Positions 1-6,321 of a DNA stretch of 9,265 nucleotides are shown here, piece after piece. Positions within the stretch are counted from its first letter, which is position 1, and each line of letters starts with the position of its first letter. This DNA is from Tannerellaceae bacterium (GTDB lineage Bacteria > Bacteroidota > Bacteroidia > Bacteroidales > Tannerellaceae), in the NCBI GenBank assembly GCA_031267205.1, contig JAIRZN010000089.1:1-9265 (forward strand), in the 5' to 3' direction. The position numbers and the translations under genes were made by a program. Under the pieces are notes generated by a model. The model saw nothing but the letters and a program-made list of their open reading frames with translations. It ran no database searches and was not told where the DNA came from.

Positions 1-44
1 AACCAATGCCTTTTTGCTATAAGAAAGTCAAGTAGCCGGCGCAT
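1..44 (-). CDS. mreC: MreC, N-terminal fragment (cut by window edge)
   Basis: A leftward reading frame opens with an ATG at 44-42, four bases after the mreB stop codon, and runs off the window edge. The 14 complete codons read MRRLLDFLIAKRHW, followed by a partial Phe or Leu codon. Bacteroidales MreC proteins typically start with a short basic and hydrophobic stretch of this kind just before the single membrane anchor. MreC is the periplasmic partner of MreB in the rod-shape elongation complex. The assignment rests on this short peptide plus its position directly after mreB, so it is partly contextual. The remainder lies outside the window. Confidence 0.72.
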   Translation of the reverse strand, partial: MRRLLDFLIAKRHW

Positions 45-48
45 TGTT

Positions 49-1068
49 TCATCTGATAAGGAAGTTAAATCTATCTATGTTTTTCAGCGCAACACCTGTC
101 CCTTTGGCTACTGCGTGCAGGGGATCTTCGGCTACATGAAACTGTATGTTGATTTTTTCCGTCAAACGCTTATCCAATCCCCTCATCAAGGCGCCCCCGC
201 CTGCGAGGTAAATACCGTTGCGCACGATGTCGGCATACAATTCGGGAGGCGTCTGTTCCAATGCGCTTAGGATAGCGGCTTCCATCTTGGAAAGCGATTT
301 CTCCAGGCAGTGCGCTATTTCCTGATAGGAGACGGAAACCTCCATCGGCAGGGCCGTCATCTGGTTAGGGCCATGTACAACGTAATCCTCCGGCGGATTG
401 TCGAGGAAGGTAAGCGCCGAGCCTACGTTTATCTTAATCTGTTCGGCTGTCCGTTCGCCGACTTTCACATTGTGTTGCCTCCGCATATATTCCATGATAT
501 CGGAGGTCAGGTCGTCGCCGGCTATACGTATGGATTTGTTAGACACGATACCTCCGAGCGAGATAACGGCGATTTCCGTCGTTCCGCCGCCTATGTCCAC
601 CACCATGTTGCCTTCGGGCGCTTCCACGTCTATACCGATGCCGATAGCGGCGGCCATCGGCTCGTATATCATATATACGTCACGTCCGCCGGCATGTTCG
701 GAAGAGTCTCTAACGGCGCGCAACTCCACTTCCGTACTTCCGGAAGGTATGCATATCACGATTCGCAGCGACGGCGAGAACCAGCGGTTCTTCGAGCCTA
801 TCATCTTAATCATGCCGCGTATCATTTGCTCTGCTGCGAAGAAGTCGGCTATCACCCCGTCTCTCAGTGGACGGATGGTACGGATATTCTCGTGTGTCTT
901 ACCATGCATCTGGCGCGCTCTTTCGCCAACGGCCAGCACTCTGTCGGTGCGTCTGTCCAAAGCAACTACCGAAGGTTCGTCTACCACAATCTTACCGTTG
1001 CAAATGATAATGGTATTGGCCGTGCCCAGGTCTATTGCTATTTCTTGTGTCAATGAAAATAGTCCCAT
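49..1068 (-). CDS. mreB: Rod shape-determining protein MreB (bacterial actin)
   Basis: This 339-residue protein is a full-length MreB, the actin-like ATPase that polymerises under the inner membrane and positions the peptidoglycan elongation machinery. The actin-fold nucleotide motifs are all visible: phosphate-1 loop DLGTANT (13-19), the EPMAAAIG segment (136-143), phosphate-2 loop DIGGGTTE (158-165), the KINVGSA helix motif (212-218) and the adenosine-binding AGGGALMRGLD (289-299). Length matches the usual 335-350 residues. The ATG at 1068-1066 is the natural start because the hydrophobic MGLFS leader directly precedes the first beta strand; no clear Shine-Dalgarno sequence is present. It lies 21 nt after purH and 4 nt before mreC on the same strand, so it is very probably translated from the purH transcript. 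No truncation or missing catalytic residue was seen. Confidence 0.97.
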   Translation of the reverse strand: MGLFSLTQEIAIDLGTANTIIICNGKIVVDEPSVVALDRRTDRVLAVGERARQMHGKTHENIRTIRPLRDGVIADFFAAEQMIRGMIKMIGSKNRWFSPSLRIVICIPSGSTEVELRAVRDSSEHAGGRDVYMIYEPMAAAIGIGIDVEAPEGNMVVDIGGGTTEIAVISLGGIVSNKSIRIAGDDLTSDIMEYMRRQHNVKVGERTAEQIKINVGSALTFLDNPPEDYVVHGPNQMTALPMEVSVSYQEIAHCLEKSLSKMEAAILSALEQTPPELYADIVRNGIYLAGGGALMRGLDKRLTEKINIQFHVAEDPLHAVAKGTGVALKNIDRFNFLIR

Positions 1069-1089
1069 GTAGTTCGTTTTTAAAAAGCT

Positions 1090-2613
1090 TTAATGTTTAA
1101 AGTGACGGATACCGGTTTTAACCATTGCTATCCCGTGTTCATTGCAATAATCGACCGACAGTTTATCATTTATCGAGCCTCCCGGTTGAACGATAGCCGT
1201 TATACCGGCGGAGGCGGCCATCTCCACACAGTCGGGGAAGGGGAAGAAGGCGTCGGAAGCCATAACGGCGCCCGATATGTCAAAATGAAAAGCTTTCGCT
1301 TTTTCTATGGCCTGCCTGAGCGCATCCACACGCGATGTCTGGCCTATACCGCTTGCGCATAGCTGCTTGTTCTTCACCAAGGTAATAGCGTTCGACTTGC
1401 TGTTCTTCACTAATTTGTTGGCGAACAGCAAATCGTCTGTTTCCCTTTGCGACGGGCAGGCGGTAGTCACCGGCGTCAAGTCGGCGGCAGTATGTATCCT
1501 CAAGTCCCTGTCCTGTATCAATACTCCGTTCAGAAGCGAACGGTACTGTTCCGAAGCCGGCTCCGTTTCCTTGCGGATAAGGATGATGCGGTTCTTCTTT
1601 TGCATCAGTATCTCCAGAGCGTCGGTATCGTAATCGGGAGCTATGATGACTTCAAAAAATATCTTGCTTATCTCCTCCGCTACCGCTCTGTCGATGTCGG
1701 TATTGGTTATCAGTATACCGCCGAACGCAGAAACCGGATCGCCGGCCAGAGCGTCTTTCCATGCTTCGAGCACGGTAGGGCGTGAAGCTGCACCGCAGGC
1801 GTTATTGTGCTTGAGGATAGCAAACGTTAATTCGTCGAACTCGTCAATCAAGTTCACCGCCGCGTCAATGTCAAGCAGGTTGTTGTATGATATTTCTTTT
1901 CCGTGAATACGGTCGAACGCCTTGTCGAAATTTCCGAAAAAGCGTGCGCTCTGATGCGGGTTTTCCCCGTAACGCAAGAGTATATTGTTGTCGATGGCTA
2001 TGCGGAAGGCGGAGCTGTCGCTGTTGTCGAAATAGTTAAAGATAGACACATCATAGCCCGACGAAACAGCGAAAGCCTCCTTGGCAAACCAGCGACGGTC
2101 TTCAATGCTTGTTTCCGCTCCATTTTCTTCCAGTATATGCAGTAAGGGCGTGTATTGCGCTTTGGAGGCCACAACGAGCACATCTTTGTAGTTCTTCGCC
2201 GCAGCCCTTATGAGGGATATTCCGCCTATATCTATCTTCTCAATTACGTCGCGCTCATTAGCGCCCGAAGCGACGGTTTCCGCAAACGGGTAGAGGTCTG
2301 TTATCACCAAGTCTATCTCAGAGATGCCATACTCAAGCAACTGACCCCTGTCAGCCTCGTTATCTCTGCGGGCCAATATACCGCCGAAGATTTTCGGATG
2401 AAGCGTCTTCACGCGGCCGCCAAGAATGGGAGGATAACCCGTCATATCTTCCACCGCGTGATACGGCAAGCCCAGCGATTCGATAAATATCCCCGTGCCG
2501 CCGGTAGAAACTAATTGCACCCCTTCTTCATGCAGCTTTCTCAATATCTCACCCAACCCCTCTTTATGGTAAACAGAGACCAGGGCAACCTTTACTCGCT
2601 TCAATGCCGTCAT
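1090..2613 (-). CDS. purH: Bifunctional AICAR formyltransferase / IMP cyclohydrolase PurH
   Basis: PurH performs the last two steps of de novo IMP synthesis in the cytoplasm: formylation of AICAR with 10-formyl-THF, then ring closure of FAICAR. The chosen ATG at 2613-2611 gives 507 residues, the usual length, and starts MTALKRVKVALVSVYHKEG. The N-terminal cyclohydrolase (MGS-like) domain shows STGGT (36-40), GGRVKTLHPK (65-74) and IDIGGISLIRAAAKN (127-141). The transformylase domain shows RYGENPHQ (214-221), the catalytic Lys-His pair in KHNNACG (268-274) and DPVSAFGG (292-299), and it ends with a PGGS..D motif and the terminal GIRHFKH. An in-frame ATG 66 bases upstream (2679) would add 22 residues not expected for the family and lies inside the promoter, so it is rejected. 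It is the first gene of the purH-mreB-mreC run. Confidence 0.97.
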   Translation of the reverse strand: MTALKRVKVALVSVYHKEGLGEILRKLHEEGVQLVSTGGTGIFIESLGLPYHAVEDMTGYPPILGGRVKTLHPKIFGGILARRDNEADRGQLLEYGISEIDLVITDLYPFAETVASGANERDVIEKIDIGGISLIRAAAKNYKDVLVVASKAQYTPLLHILEENGAETSIEDRRWFAKEAFAVSSGYDVSIFNYFDNSDSSAFRIAIDNNILLRYGENPHQSARFFGNFDKAFDRIHGKEISYNNLLDIDAAVNLIDEFDELTFAILKHNNACGAASRPTVLEAWKDALAGDPVSAFGGILITNTDIDRAVAEEISKIFFEVIIAPDYDTDALEILMQKKNRIILIRKETEPASEQYRSLLNGVLIQDRDLRIHTAADLTPVTTACPSQRETDDLLFANKLVKNSKSNAITLVKNKQLCASGIGQTSRVDALRQAIEKAKAFHFDISGAVMASDAFFPFPDCVEMAASAGITAIVQPGGSINDKLSVDYCNEHGIAMVKTGIRHFKH

Positions 2614-2648
2614 TATTCTTGTAATAGTTGAATTGTTGTTCAGTAATA

Positions 2649-2682
2649 CAAAAGTAATGCAATTTCCCATTATAAACACAAA
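2649..2682 (-). promoter_or_regulatory. Bacteroidetes-type promoter of purH (and likely mreB-mreC)
   Basis: Read leftward, a TTTG (2682-2679) is followed after 22 nt by TACTTTTG (2656-2649), an exact fit to the Bacteroidetes -7 consensus TAnnTTTG with a -33 TTTG. Transcription would begin near 2642, leaving a leader of about 30 nt before the purH ATG at 2613. No other promoter is visible between purH and mreB, so this site probably drives both. Motif and spacing are seen directly; activity is inferred. Confidence 0.72.
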
Positions 2683-2708
2683 TAATCAGGGCAACCGCAT
2701 CAAAATTA

Positions 2709-2882
2709 TAGGAAAAAGAAAAAAGTGATAAATTTGTCTTCTTTCAGACAGCTTTGCATGATCGTCGCGCGCATTTTCTTTTCAATAACCTTAATGTCCT
2801 TTTTGATACGCTCGATCTTGGCTGCTGTGGAGGGGGTATAAAAAATTAGAGGGTGTCTCCCGACATCCCCTAACCAACTTTG
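2709..2882 (-). other. Open frame without a start codon, possible gene remnant
   Basis: A leftward frame stays open for 58 codons between stops at 2885-2883 and 2708-2706. Its middle reads like a charged amphipathic helix (KIERIKKDIKVIEKKMRA), followed by a phenylalanine-rich end. There is no usable ATG before the internal Met of KKMRA, and the frame passes through the terminator hairpin at 2840-2873. It may be the decayed C-terminus of a lost gene or chance. I do not recognise a family. Confidence 0.15.
2840..2873 (-). terminator. Intrinsic terminator, leftward
   Basis: On the minus strand, arms TTAGGGGATGTC (2873-2862) and GACACCCTCTAA (2857-2846) form a 12-bp stem with one A-C mismatch and one G-U pair, closed by a GGGA loop of the GNRA type. 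Six T residues (2845-2840) follow directly. On the plus strand the hairpin is not followed by a T tract, so it should work leftward only. It lies about 160 nt upstream of the purH promoter, where no annotated leftward gene precedes it. Confidence 0.7.
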
Positions 2883-2916
2883 TTAACCTTAAATCTAATA
2901 CTATTATGAAAAAACC
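2840..2916 (-). ncRNA. Candidate small RNA between divergent purH and DHH genes
   Basis: A consensus promoter (2952-2923) and a strong intrinsic terminator (2873-2840) face the same way, with only about 45 nt of A/T-rich sequence between the predicted start and the stem. This predicts a transcript of about 75-77 nt with no coding capacity of note. It could be a free small RNA or a prematurely terminated leader of purH, whose start is about 230 nt further on. The 5' end is estimated from promoter geometry only. Confidence 0.4.
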
Positions 2917-2922
2917 ACAGTG

Positions 2923-2952
2923 CAAAGATACATGCATTTTGGTAACTGTCAA
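2923..2952 (-). promoter_or_regulatory. Bacteroidetes-type promoter of the candidate small RNA
   Basis: Read leftward, TTG (2952-2950) precedes TATCTTTG (2930-2923) by 19 nt. This matches the -33 / -7 (TAnnTTTG) arrangement of Bacteroidetes sigma-ABfr promoters. The predicted start is near 2916. No leftward gene begins until purH, about 300 nt away, which has its own closer promoter. Confidence 0.6.
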
Positions 2953-2959
2953 TAGCTAA

Positions 2960-3183
2960 TGTGCTAAATAATGTTTTGGCGTACATAAAAAATGCTAAAT
3001 CGTGCCATTCCTTTTATTATTTAACCTCATTTGGGCTGCTGGGATTCATTCTCATGTCAAAATTATCTGGCATTAATGTTAACTGTGGGATGTAATCCGG
3101 GGTTTTGCTGCGTACGGAAGGTGGAATTGGTGGAAAAACTGTTTTTTCCTCGCCTTTATCTTAGGAGGGAAAATTTAGAATAC
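2960..3183. other. A/T-rich intergenic stretch without recognisable function
   Basis: This is the right half of the divergent spacer between purH and the DHH gene. It contains two near copies of a GCTAAAT motif (about 2961 and 2993) and several weak TAnnTTTG look-alikes. It has no convincing gene, RNA or long repeat. A 63-codon frame starting at 3031 overlaps the DHH start and has no features of a real protein. Confidence 0.4.
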
Positions 3184-3191
3184 TACCTTTG
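3184..3191 (+). promoter_or_regulatory. Probable -7 element for the DHH gene
   Basis: TACCTTTG exactly fits TAnnTTTG and lies 24 nt before the ATG at 3216, which would give a leader of roughly 18-20 nt. The expected -33 TTG is not evident at the right distance (the region near 3158-3162 reads TCTTA), so the site is only half supported. It argues against the upstream in-frame ATG at 3189, which overlaps this box. Confidence 0.45.
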
Positions 3192-3215
3192 GAGGCAAAT
3201 TTCAAGAAATACAAT

Positions 3216-4265
3216 ATGCTAAAGAAGATAATAGAAGAAGAACATATCCAGAAGGCGAAAAGATACGTCGAGAAAGGAAATAGTTTCCTCATTATAGCGC
3301 ATGTATCGCCAGACGGAGATGCACTTGGCTCGTCGCTCGGACTGTATCATTTCCTTAATGAGTACGGGAAAGACAAAGTATCGGTGGTCGTACCCAATAA
3401 CTTTCCGTCATATTACAAATGGATGCCCGGGTCGAAAGATATTGTGATTTACGACAAGTATCCTGAATTTGCCGAACAACTAATCAGTGAAGCAGACGTG
3501 ATCTTTTGCCTGGATTTTAATGAACCCAACCGCGTCGGGAAGCTATCAGAGGCGCTACTGGCCGCAGGTGGCCGGAAGGTGATGATAGACCATCATCCTA
3601 ACTCTGCCGACTTCTGTCGCGTGACAATGTCATACCCCGAAATATCGTCCACCAGTGAATTGGTCTTCCGCTTTATCTGCCGCATGGGTATGTTCGAACT
3701 CATAAGCAAAGAGGCGGCAGAGTGTATATATGTAGGAATGATGACCGACACCGGCTCGTTTACATACAACTCCAACCATCCCGAAATATACGCCATCATA
3801 GGCGAACTCATCAAAAAAGGAGTAGACAAAGACCTGATATACCGTAAAGTTTACCAAGTATACTCCGAATCCAGGATGCGCATGATGGGATATGCGTTGC
3901 ACGAAAAGATGAAGCTCTACCCAAAGCAACACACCGCCCTTATCACTCTTTCGCAGGATGAACTGAAGCGTTTCCACTACACAACCGGCGATACGGAAGG
4001 CTTCGTCAACCTGCCCTTGAACATCAGCGGAATTAAGTTTGTGGCCTTCATCCGCGAATATCTGGACGTCATAAAAGTATCGCTACGCTCGACCGGCGAT
4101 TTCCCATGCAACGAATTTGCCGGCAAGTACTTCAACGGCGGCGGACACAAGAACGCCTCAGGCGGCGAATTTTACGGTACGCTGCCGGAAGCCGTCGCAA
4201 TATTTGAAAAAGGATTGAGCGAACTCACCCCCTTGATGCAAGAAGAATTGACGAAACGTACCTGA
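3216..4265 (+). CDS. DHH/DHHA1 family phosphoesterase (NrnA-like oligoribonuclease / pAp phosphatase)
   Basis: This 349-residue soluble protein has the two-domain DHH-DHHA1 layout. Metal-binding motifs are visible in order: SPDGDALGS (31-39) with D33 and D35, LDFN (99-102) with D100, the name-giving DHH (125-127) and MMTDTGSF (175-182) with D178. The C-terminal DHHA1 substrate-binding motif GGGHKNASGG is at 308-317. Family members such as NrnA use Mn ions to degrade 2-5 nt RNA fragments and to dephosphorylate pAp; some relatives instead cleave cyclic dinucleotides. There is no PAS or GGDEF domain, which fits NrnA rather than GdpP. The start at 3216 (MLKKII) is preferred over the in-frame ATG at 3189, because the latter sits inside the -7 box and homologues as I recall them begin near this point. 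It heads the rightward gene cluster. Confidence 0.9.
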   Translation: MLKKIIEEEHIQKAKRYVEKGNSFLIIAHVSPDGDALGSSLGLYHFLNEYGKDKVSVVVPNNFPSYYKWMPGSKDIVIYDKYPEFAEQLISEADVIFCLDFNEPNRVGKLSEALLAAGGRKVMIDHHPNSADFCRVTMSYPEISSTSELVFRFICRMGMFELISKEAAECIYVGMMTDTGSFTYNSNHPEIYAIIGELIKKGVDKDLIYRKVYQVYSESRMRMMGYALHEKMKLYPKQHTALITLSQDELKRFHYTTGDTEGFVNLPLNISGIKFVAFIREYLDVIKVSLRSTGDFPCNEFAGKYFNGGGHKNASGGEFYGTLPEAVAIFEKGLSELTPLMQEELTKRT

Positions 4266-4283
4266 TATTTGGCGGAGAATACA

Positions 4284-4291
4284 TACATTTG
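4284..4291 (+). promoter_or_regulatory. Possible -7 element upstream of the DUF4827 lipoprotein
   Basis: TACATTTG in the 52-nt gap after the DHH gene fits TAnnTTTG and lies 26 nt before the ATG at 4318. The only TTTG upstream (4268-4271) is 12 nt away, too close for a -33 element, so support is weak. If active it would let the lipoprotein and downstream genes be expressed apart from the DHH gene. Confidence 0.35.
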
Positions 4292-4317
4292 CCTTGATTT
4301 AATAAATTCTTAAATAC

Positions 4318-4896
4318 ATGAATAGAAGTTTTAATACCGTATTGGCCTTATGCGCCGTCCTGATTCCGGCGCTTATTGCGTCGTGCTCCGGCGACAGAAC
4401 GTATAGCAGTATGCTCGAAGCTCAGGAAAACGCCATCGGCCGCCTGATAAACGAACATGAATTTGAAATACTGAAAAATTACCCGGCAGACGGAGTATTT
4501 AAAGACAACCAATTCGTCGTCCTCGACAACGGAATATACCTTAACGTAGTAGACTCCGGTAACGGAAACCGCGCCGTGAAAGGCAGCACAAACGTCTTCT
4601 GCCGTTTCTACGTCAAATGCCTTATCGAATGGCAATACATGGATACTACGACCGTCGACTGCATCAGGAACGGAACAGAACCTATTATATATAGGTATGG
4701 AGATAGCCAACCGTATGATAATAATTCCGCCATATTCTTCAGTTCTCTGCTCTTCTCCGCCCTCGAATACGTGGGCGACGGCTCGGAAGTGAAACTCATC
4801 ATACCATTCCACCTGAGCGGTAACAACCAAACGTTCCAATCCGCAGGCGTCCCGCTCTTCTTTAGCAAAGTACGATTCCGTTTCGATGAACAATAA
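4318..4896 (+). CDS. DUF4827-type lipoprotein
   Basis: The 192-residue product starts with a lipoprotein signal peptide: basic MNR, a hydrophobic stretch and the lipobox LIASC with the lipidated Cys at 23, followed by SGD. The mature part begins with a helix (TYSSMLEAQENAIGRLINEH) and then resembles the DUF4827 pattern known from Bacteroidales, including NQFVVLDNGIYLNVVDSG and a C-terminal segment KLIIPFHLSG followed by a PLFFSKVRF strand. The layout recalls FKBP-like folds but no catalytic set can be identified, so function is unknown. It should be anchored to the inner or outer membrane. It lies 52 nt after the DHH gene and 18 nt before the mutase gene, suggesting co-transcription. The family name is from memory of related sequences and has not been searched. 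Confidence 0.78.
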   Translation: MNRSFNTVLALCAVLIPALIASCSGDRTYSSMLEAQENAIGRLINEHEFEILKNYPADGVFKDNQFVVLDNGIYLNVVDSGNGNRAVKGSTNVFCRFYVKCLIEWQYMDTTTVDCIRNGTEPIIYRYGDSQPYDNNSAIFFSSLLFSALEYVGDGSEVKLIIPFHLSGNNQTFQSAGVPLFFSKVRFRFDEQ

Positions 4897-4914
4897 TATT
4901 CATACACAAGCAAC

Positions 4915-6300
4915 ATGACTCTTATTAAATCTATTTCAGGCATTCGCGGCACCATTGGCGGCGCTCCGGACGAAGGCCTCAACCCCCTTTCTATCGTGAA
5001 GTTTGTGGCGGCATACGCCACCTTCATGCGTAAAAACTCAAACGTCGCATCTAACAAAATTGTAGTAGGACGGGATGCACGCATCTCCGGCCTGATGGTA
5101 AAACAGATAGTCACAGGAACTCTTACAGGGATGGGCTTCGACGTCGTAGACTTGGACATGGCTACTACGCCAACAACCGAATACGCCGTGGCCGCAGAAC
5201 AGGCCTGCGGCGGAATCATAATCACAGCCAGCCATAACCCAAAAGAATGGAACGCACTCAAACTGCTCAACTACCACGGCGAATTCCTCGACGCCGAAGA
5301 GGGCCGGAAAATATTGGATATAGCCGGAGAGGAACGTTTCTCCTTCGCCCGCGCAGGCGAAATAGGCCAAGTATTCCCAACAGACACTTATAAACAAAGA
5401 CACATCGAAAGCATCCTCGACCTGGAACTTGTCGACGTAAAAGCCATACGCGAAGCCGATTTCCGCGTCGCCGTCGATGCGGTCAACTCCGTCGGAGGTA
5501 TTGTCATACCAGACTTGCTCTACGCCCTGGGCGTAAAGGAAATATTCGAACTCCACTGCACCCCTCACGGTAACTTCGCGCACAATCCGGAACCTCTGCC
5601 GGAAAACCTTACCGAAATATCCGAACTGATGAAACAGGTGAAGGCCGACGTGGGCTTCGTTGTAGACCCTGACGTAGATCGCCTGGCTATCGTATGCGAA
5701 AACGGAGATATGTTCGGCGAAGAATACACCTTAGTCGCCGTGAGCGACTATGTGTTGAGTCAAACGCCCGGAAATACCGTGAGCAACCTCAGTTCAAGCC
5801 GCGCCCTGCGCGACGTAACCCTGGCGCACGGCGGACAATACCATGCCTCTGCCGTCGGCGAAGTAAACGTAGTCGCACAAATGAAAAAAACCAACGCCAT
5901 CATCGGAGGCGAAGGAAACGGAGGCGTTATTTATCCCGAAGCTCACTACGGTCGAGACGCCTTAGTAGGCATAGCGCTATTCCTTACTCATCTGGCAAAG
6001 AAAAAAATGAAAGCGAGCGAACTGCGGGCCACTTATCCCTCCTACCACATCTCCAAACAAAAGATAGAACTGACGCCGGGCATAGACGTAGACGCCGTTC
6101 TGGAGAAAGTGAAAGAAAGATTCGCATCATACAACATAACCTCTATCGACGGAGTAAAAATAGACTTCCCCGACAAATGGGTGCACCTGCGCAAAAGCAA
6201 TACAGAACCTATAATACGTATATATTCCGAAGCGCGCACCACAAACGAAGCGGAAAAACTGGGCGAACAAATGATACACATCATCAGCGAAGTGAGCTAA
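4915..6300 (+). CDS. glmM: Phosphoglucosamine mutase (alpha-D-phosphohexomutase family)
   Basis: This 461-residue cytoplasmic enzyme has the four-domain phosphohexomutase layout. Visible motifs in order are the phosphate-binding SGIRG (8-12), the active-site phosphoserine loop TASHNP (104-109, Ser106), the Mg-binding loop DPDVDR (251-256), the sugar-binding loop GGEGNGG (331-337) and the C-terminal phosphate-binding RKSNTEP (426-432). GlmM converts glucosamine-6-P to glucosamine-1-P, the precursor of UDP-GlcNAc for peptidoglycan and LPS. The sequence is closer to the shorter archaeal/Bacteroidetes style (GEGNGG) than to E. coli GlmM, and phosphomannomutase or dual activity cannot be excluded. 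It starts 18 nt after the lipoprotein gene and ends 21 nt before the glycosyltransferase gene. All catalytic motifs are intact. Confidence 0.85.
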   Translation: MTLIKSISGIRGTIGGAPDEGLNPLSIVKFVAAYATFMRKNSNVASNKIVVGRDARISGLMVKQIVTGTLTGMGFDVVDLDMATTPTTEYAVAAEQACGGIIITASHNPKEWNALKLLNYHGEFLDAEEGRKILDIAGEERFSFARAGEIGQVFPTDTYKQRHIESILDLELVDVKAIREADFRVAVDAVNSVGGIVIPDLLYALGVKEIFELHCTPHGNFAHNPEPLPENLTEISELMKQVKADVGFVVDPDVDRLAIVCENGDMFGEEYTLVAVSDYVLSQTPGNTVSNLSSSRALRDVTLAHGGQYHASAVGEVNVVAQMKKTNAIIGGEGNGGVIYPEAHYGRDALVGIALFLTHLAKKKMKASELRATYPSYHISKQKIELTPGIDVDAVLEKVKERFASYNITSIDGVKIDFPDKWVHLRKSNTEPIIRIYSEARTTNEAEKLGEQMIHIISEVS

Positions 6301-6321
6301 AAGGAAAAATGCAGCGGCGAT

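Noticed and set aside
310..1072. Long plus-strand frames opposite mreB
   Set aside because: They are antisense shadows; mreB motifs on the minus strand are complete and unambiguous.
2906..2959. Small ORF of 17 residues starting MKKPQCKD
   Set aside because: It is very short, lacks a ribosome binding site, and overlaps the leftward promoter, whose TATCTTTG box is part of its reverse complement.
3058..3065. Leftward TAATTTTG promoter box
   Set aside because: No TTG or TTTG lies at the required distance upstream, and there is no gene or terminator pattern to support it.
3189..3215. Upstream ATG for the DHH protein
   Set aside because: It overlaps the TACCTTTG box, so it would lie before the transcription start; the 3216 start gives the expected N-terminus.
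3031..3222. 63-codon open frame before the DHH gene
   Set aside because: It overlaps the -7 box and the DHH start, shows no family resemblance and has odd Cys/Trp-rich composition.
4268..4291. TTTG / TACATTTG as a full promoter for the lipoprotein
   Set aside because: The spacing of 12 nt is far below the 19-23 nt expected, so only the -7 box was kept at low confidence.
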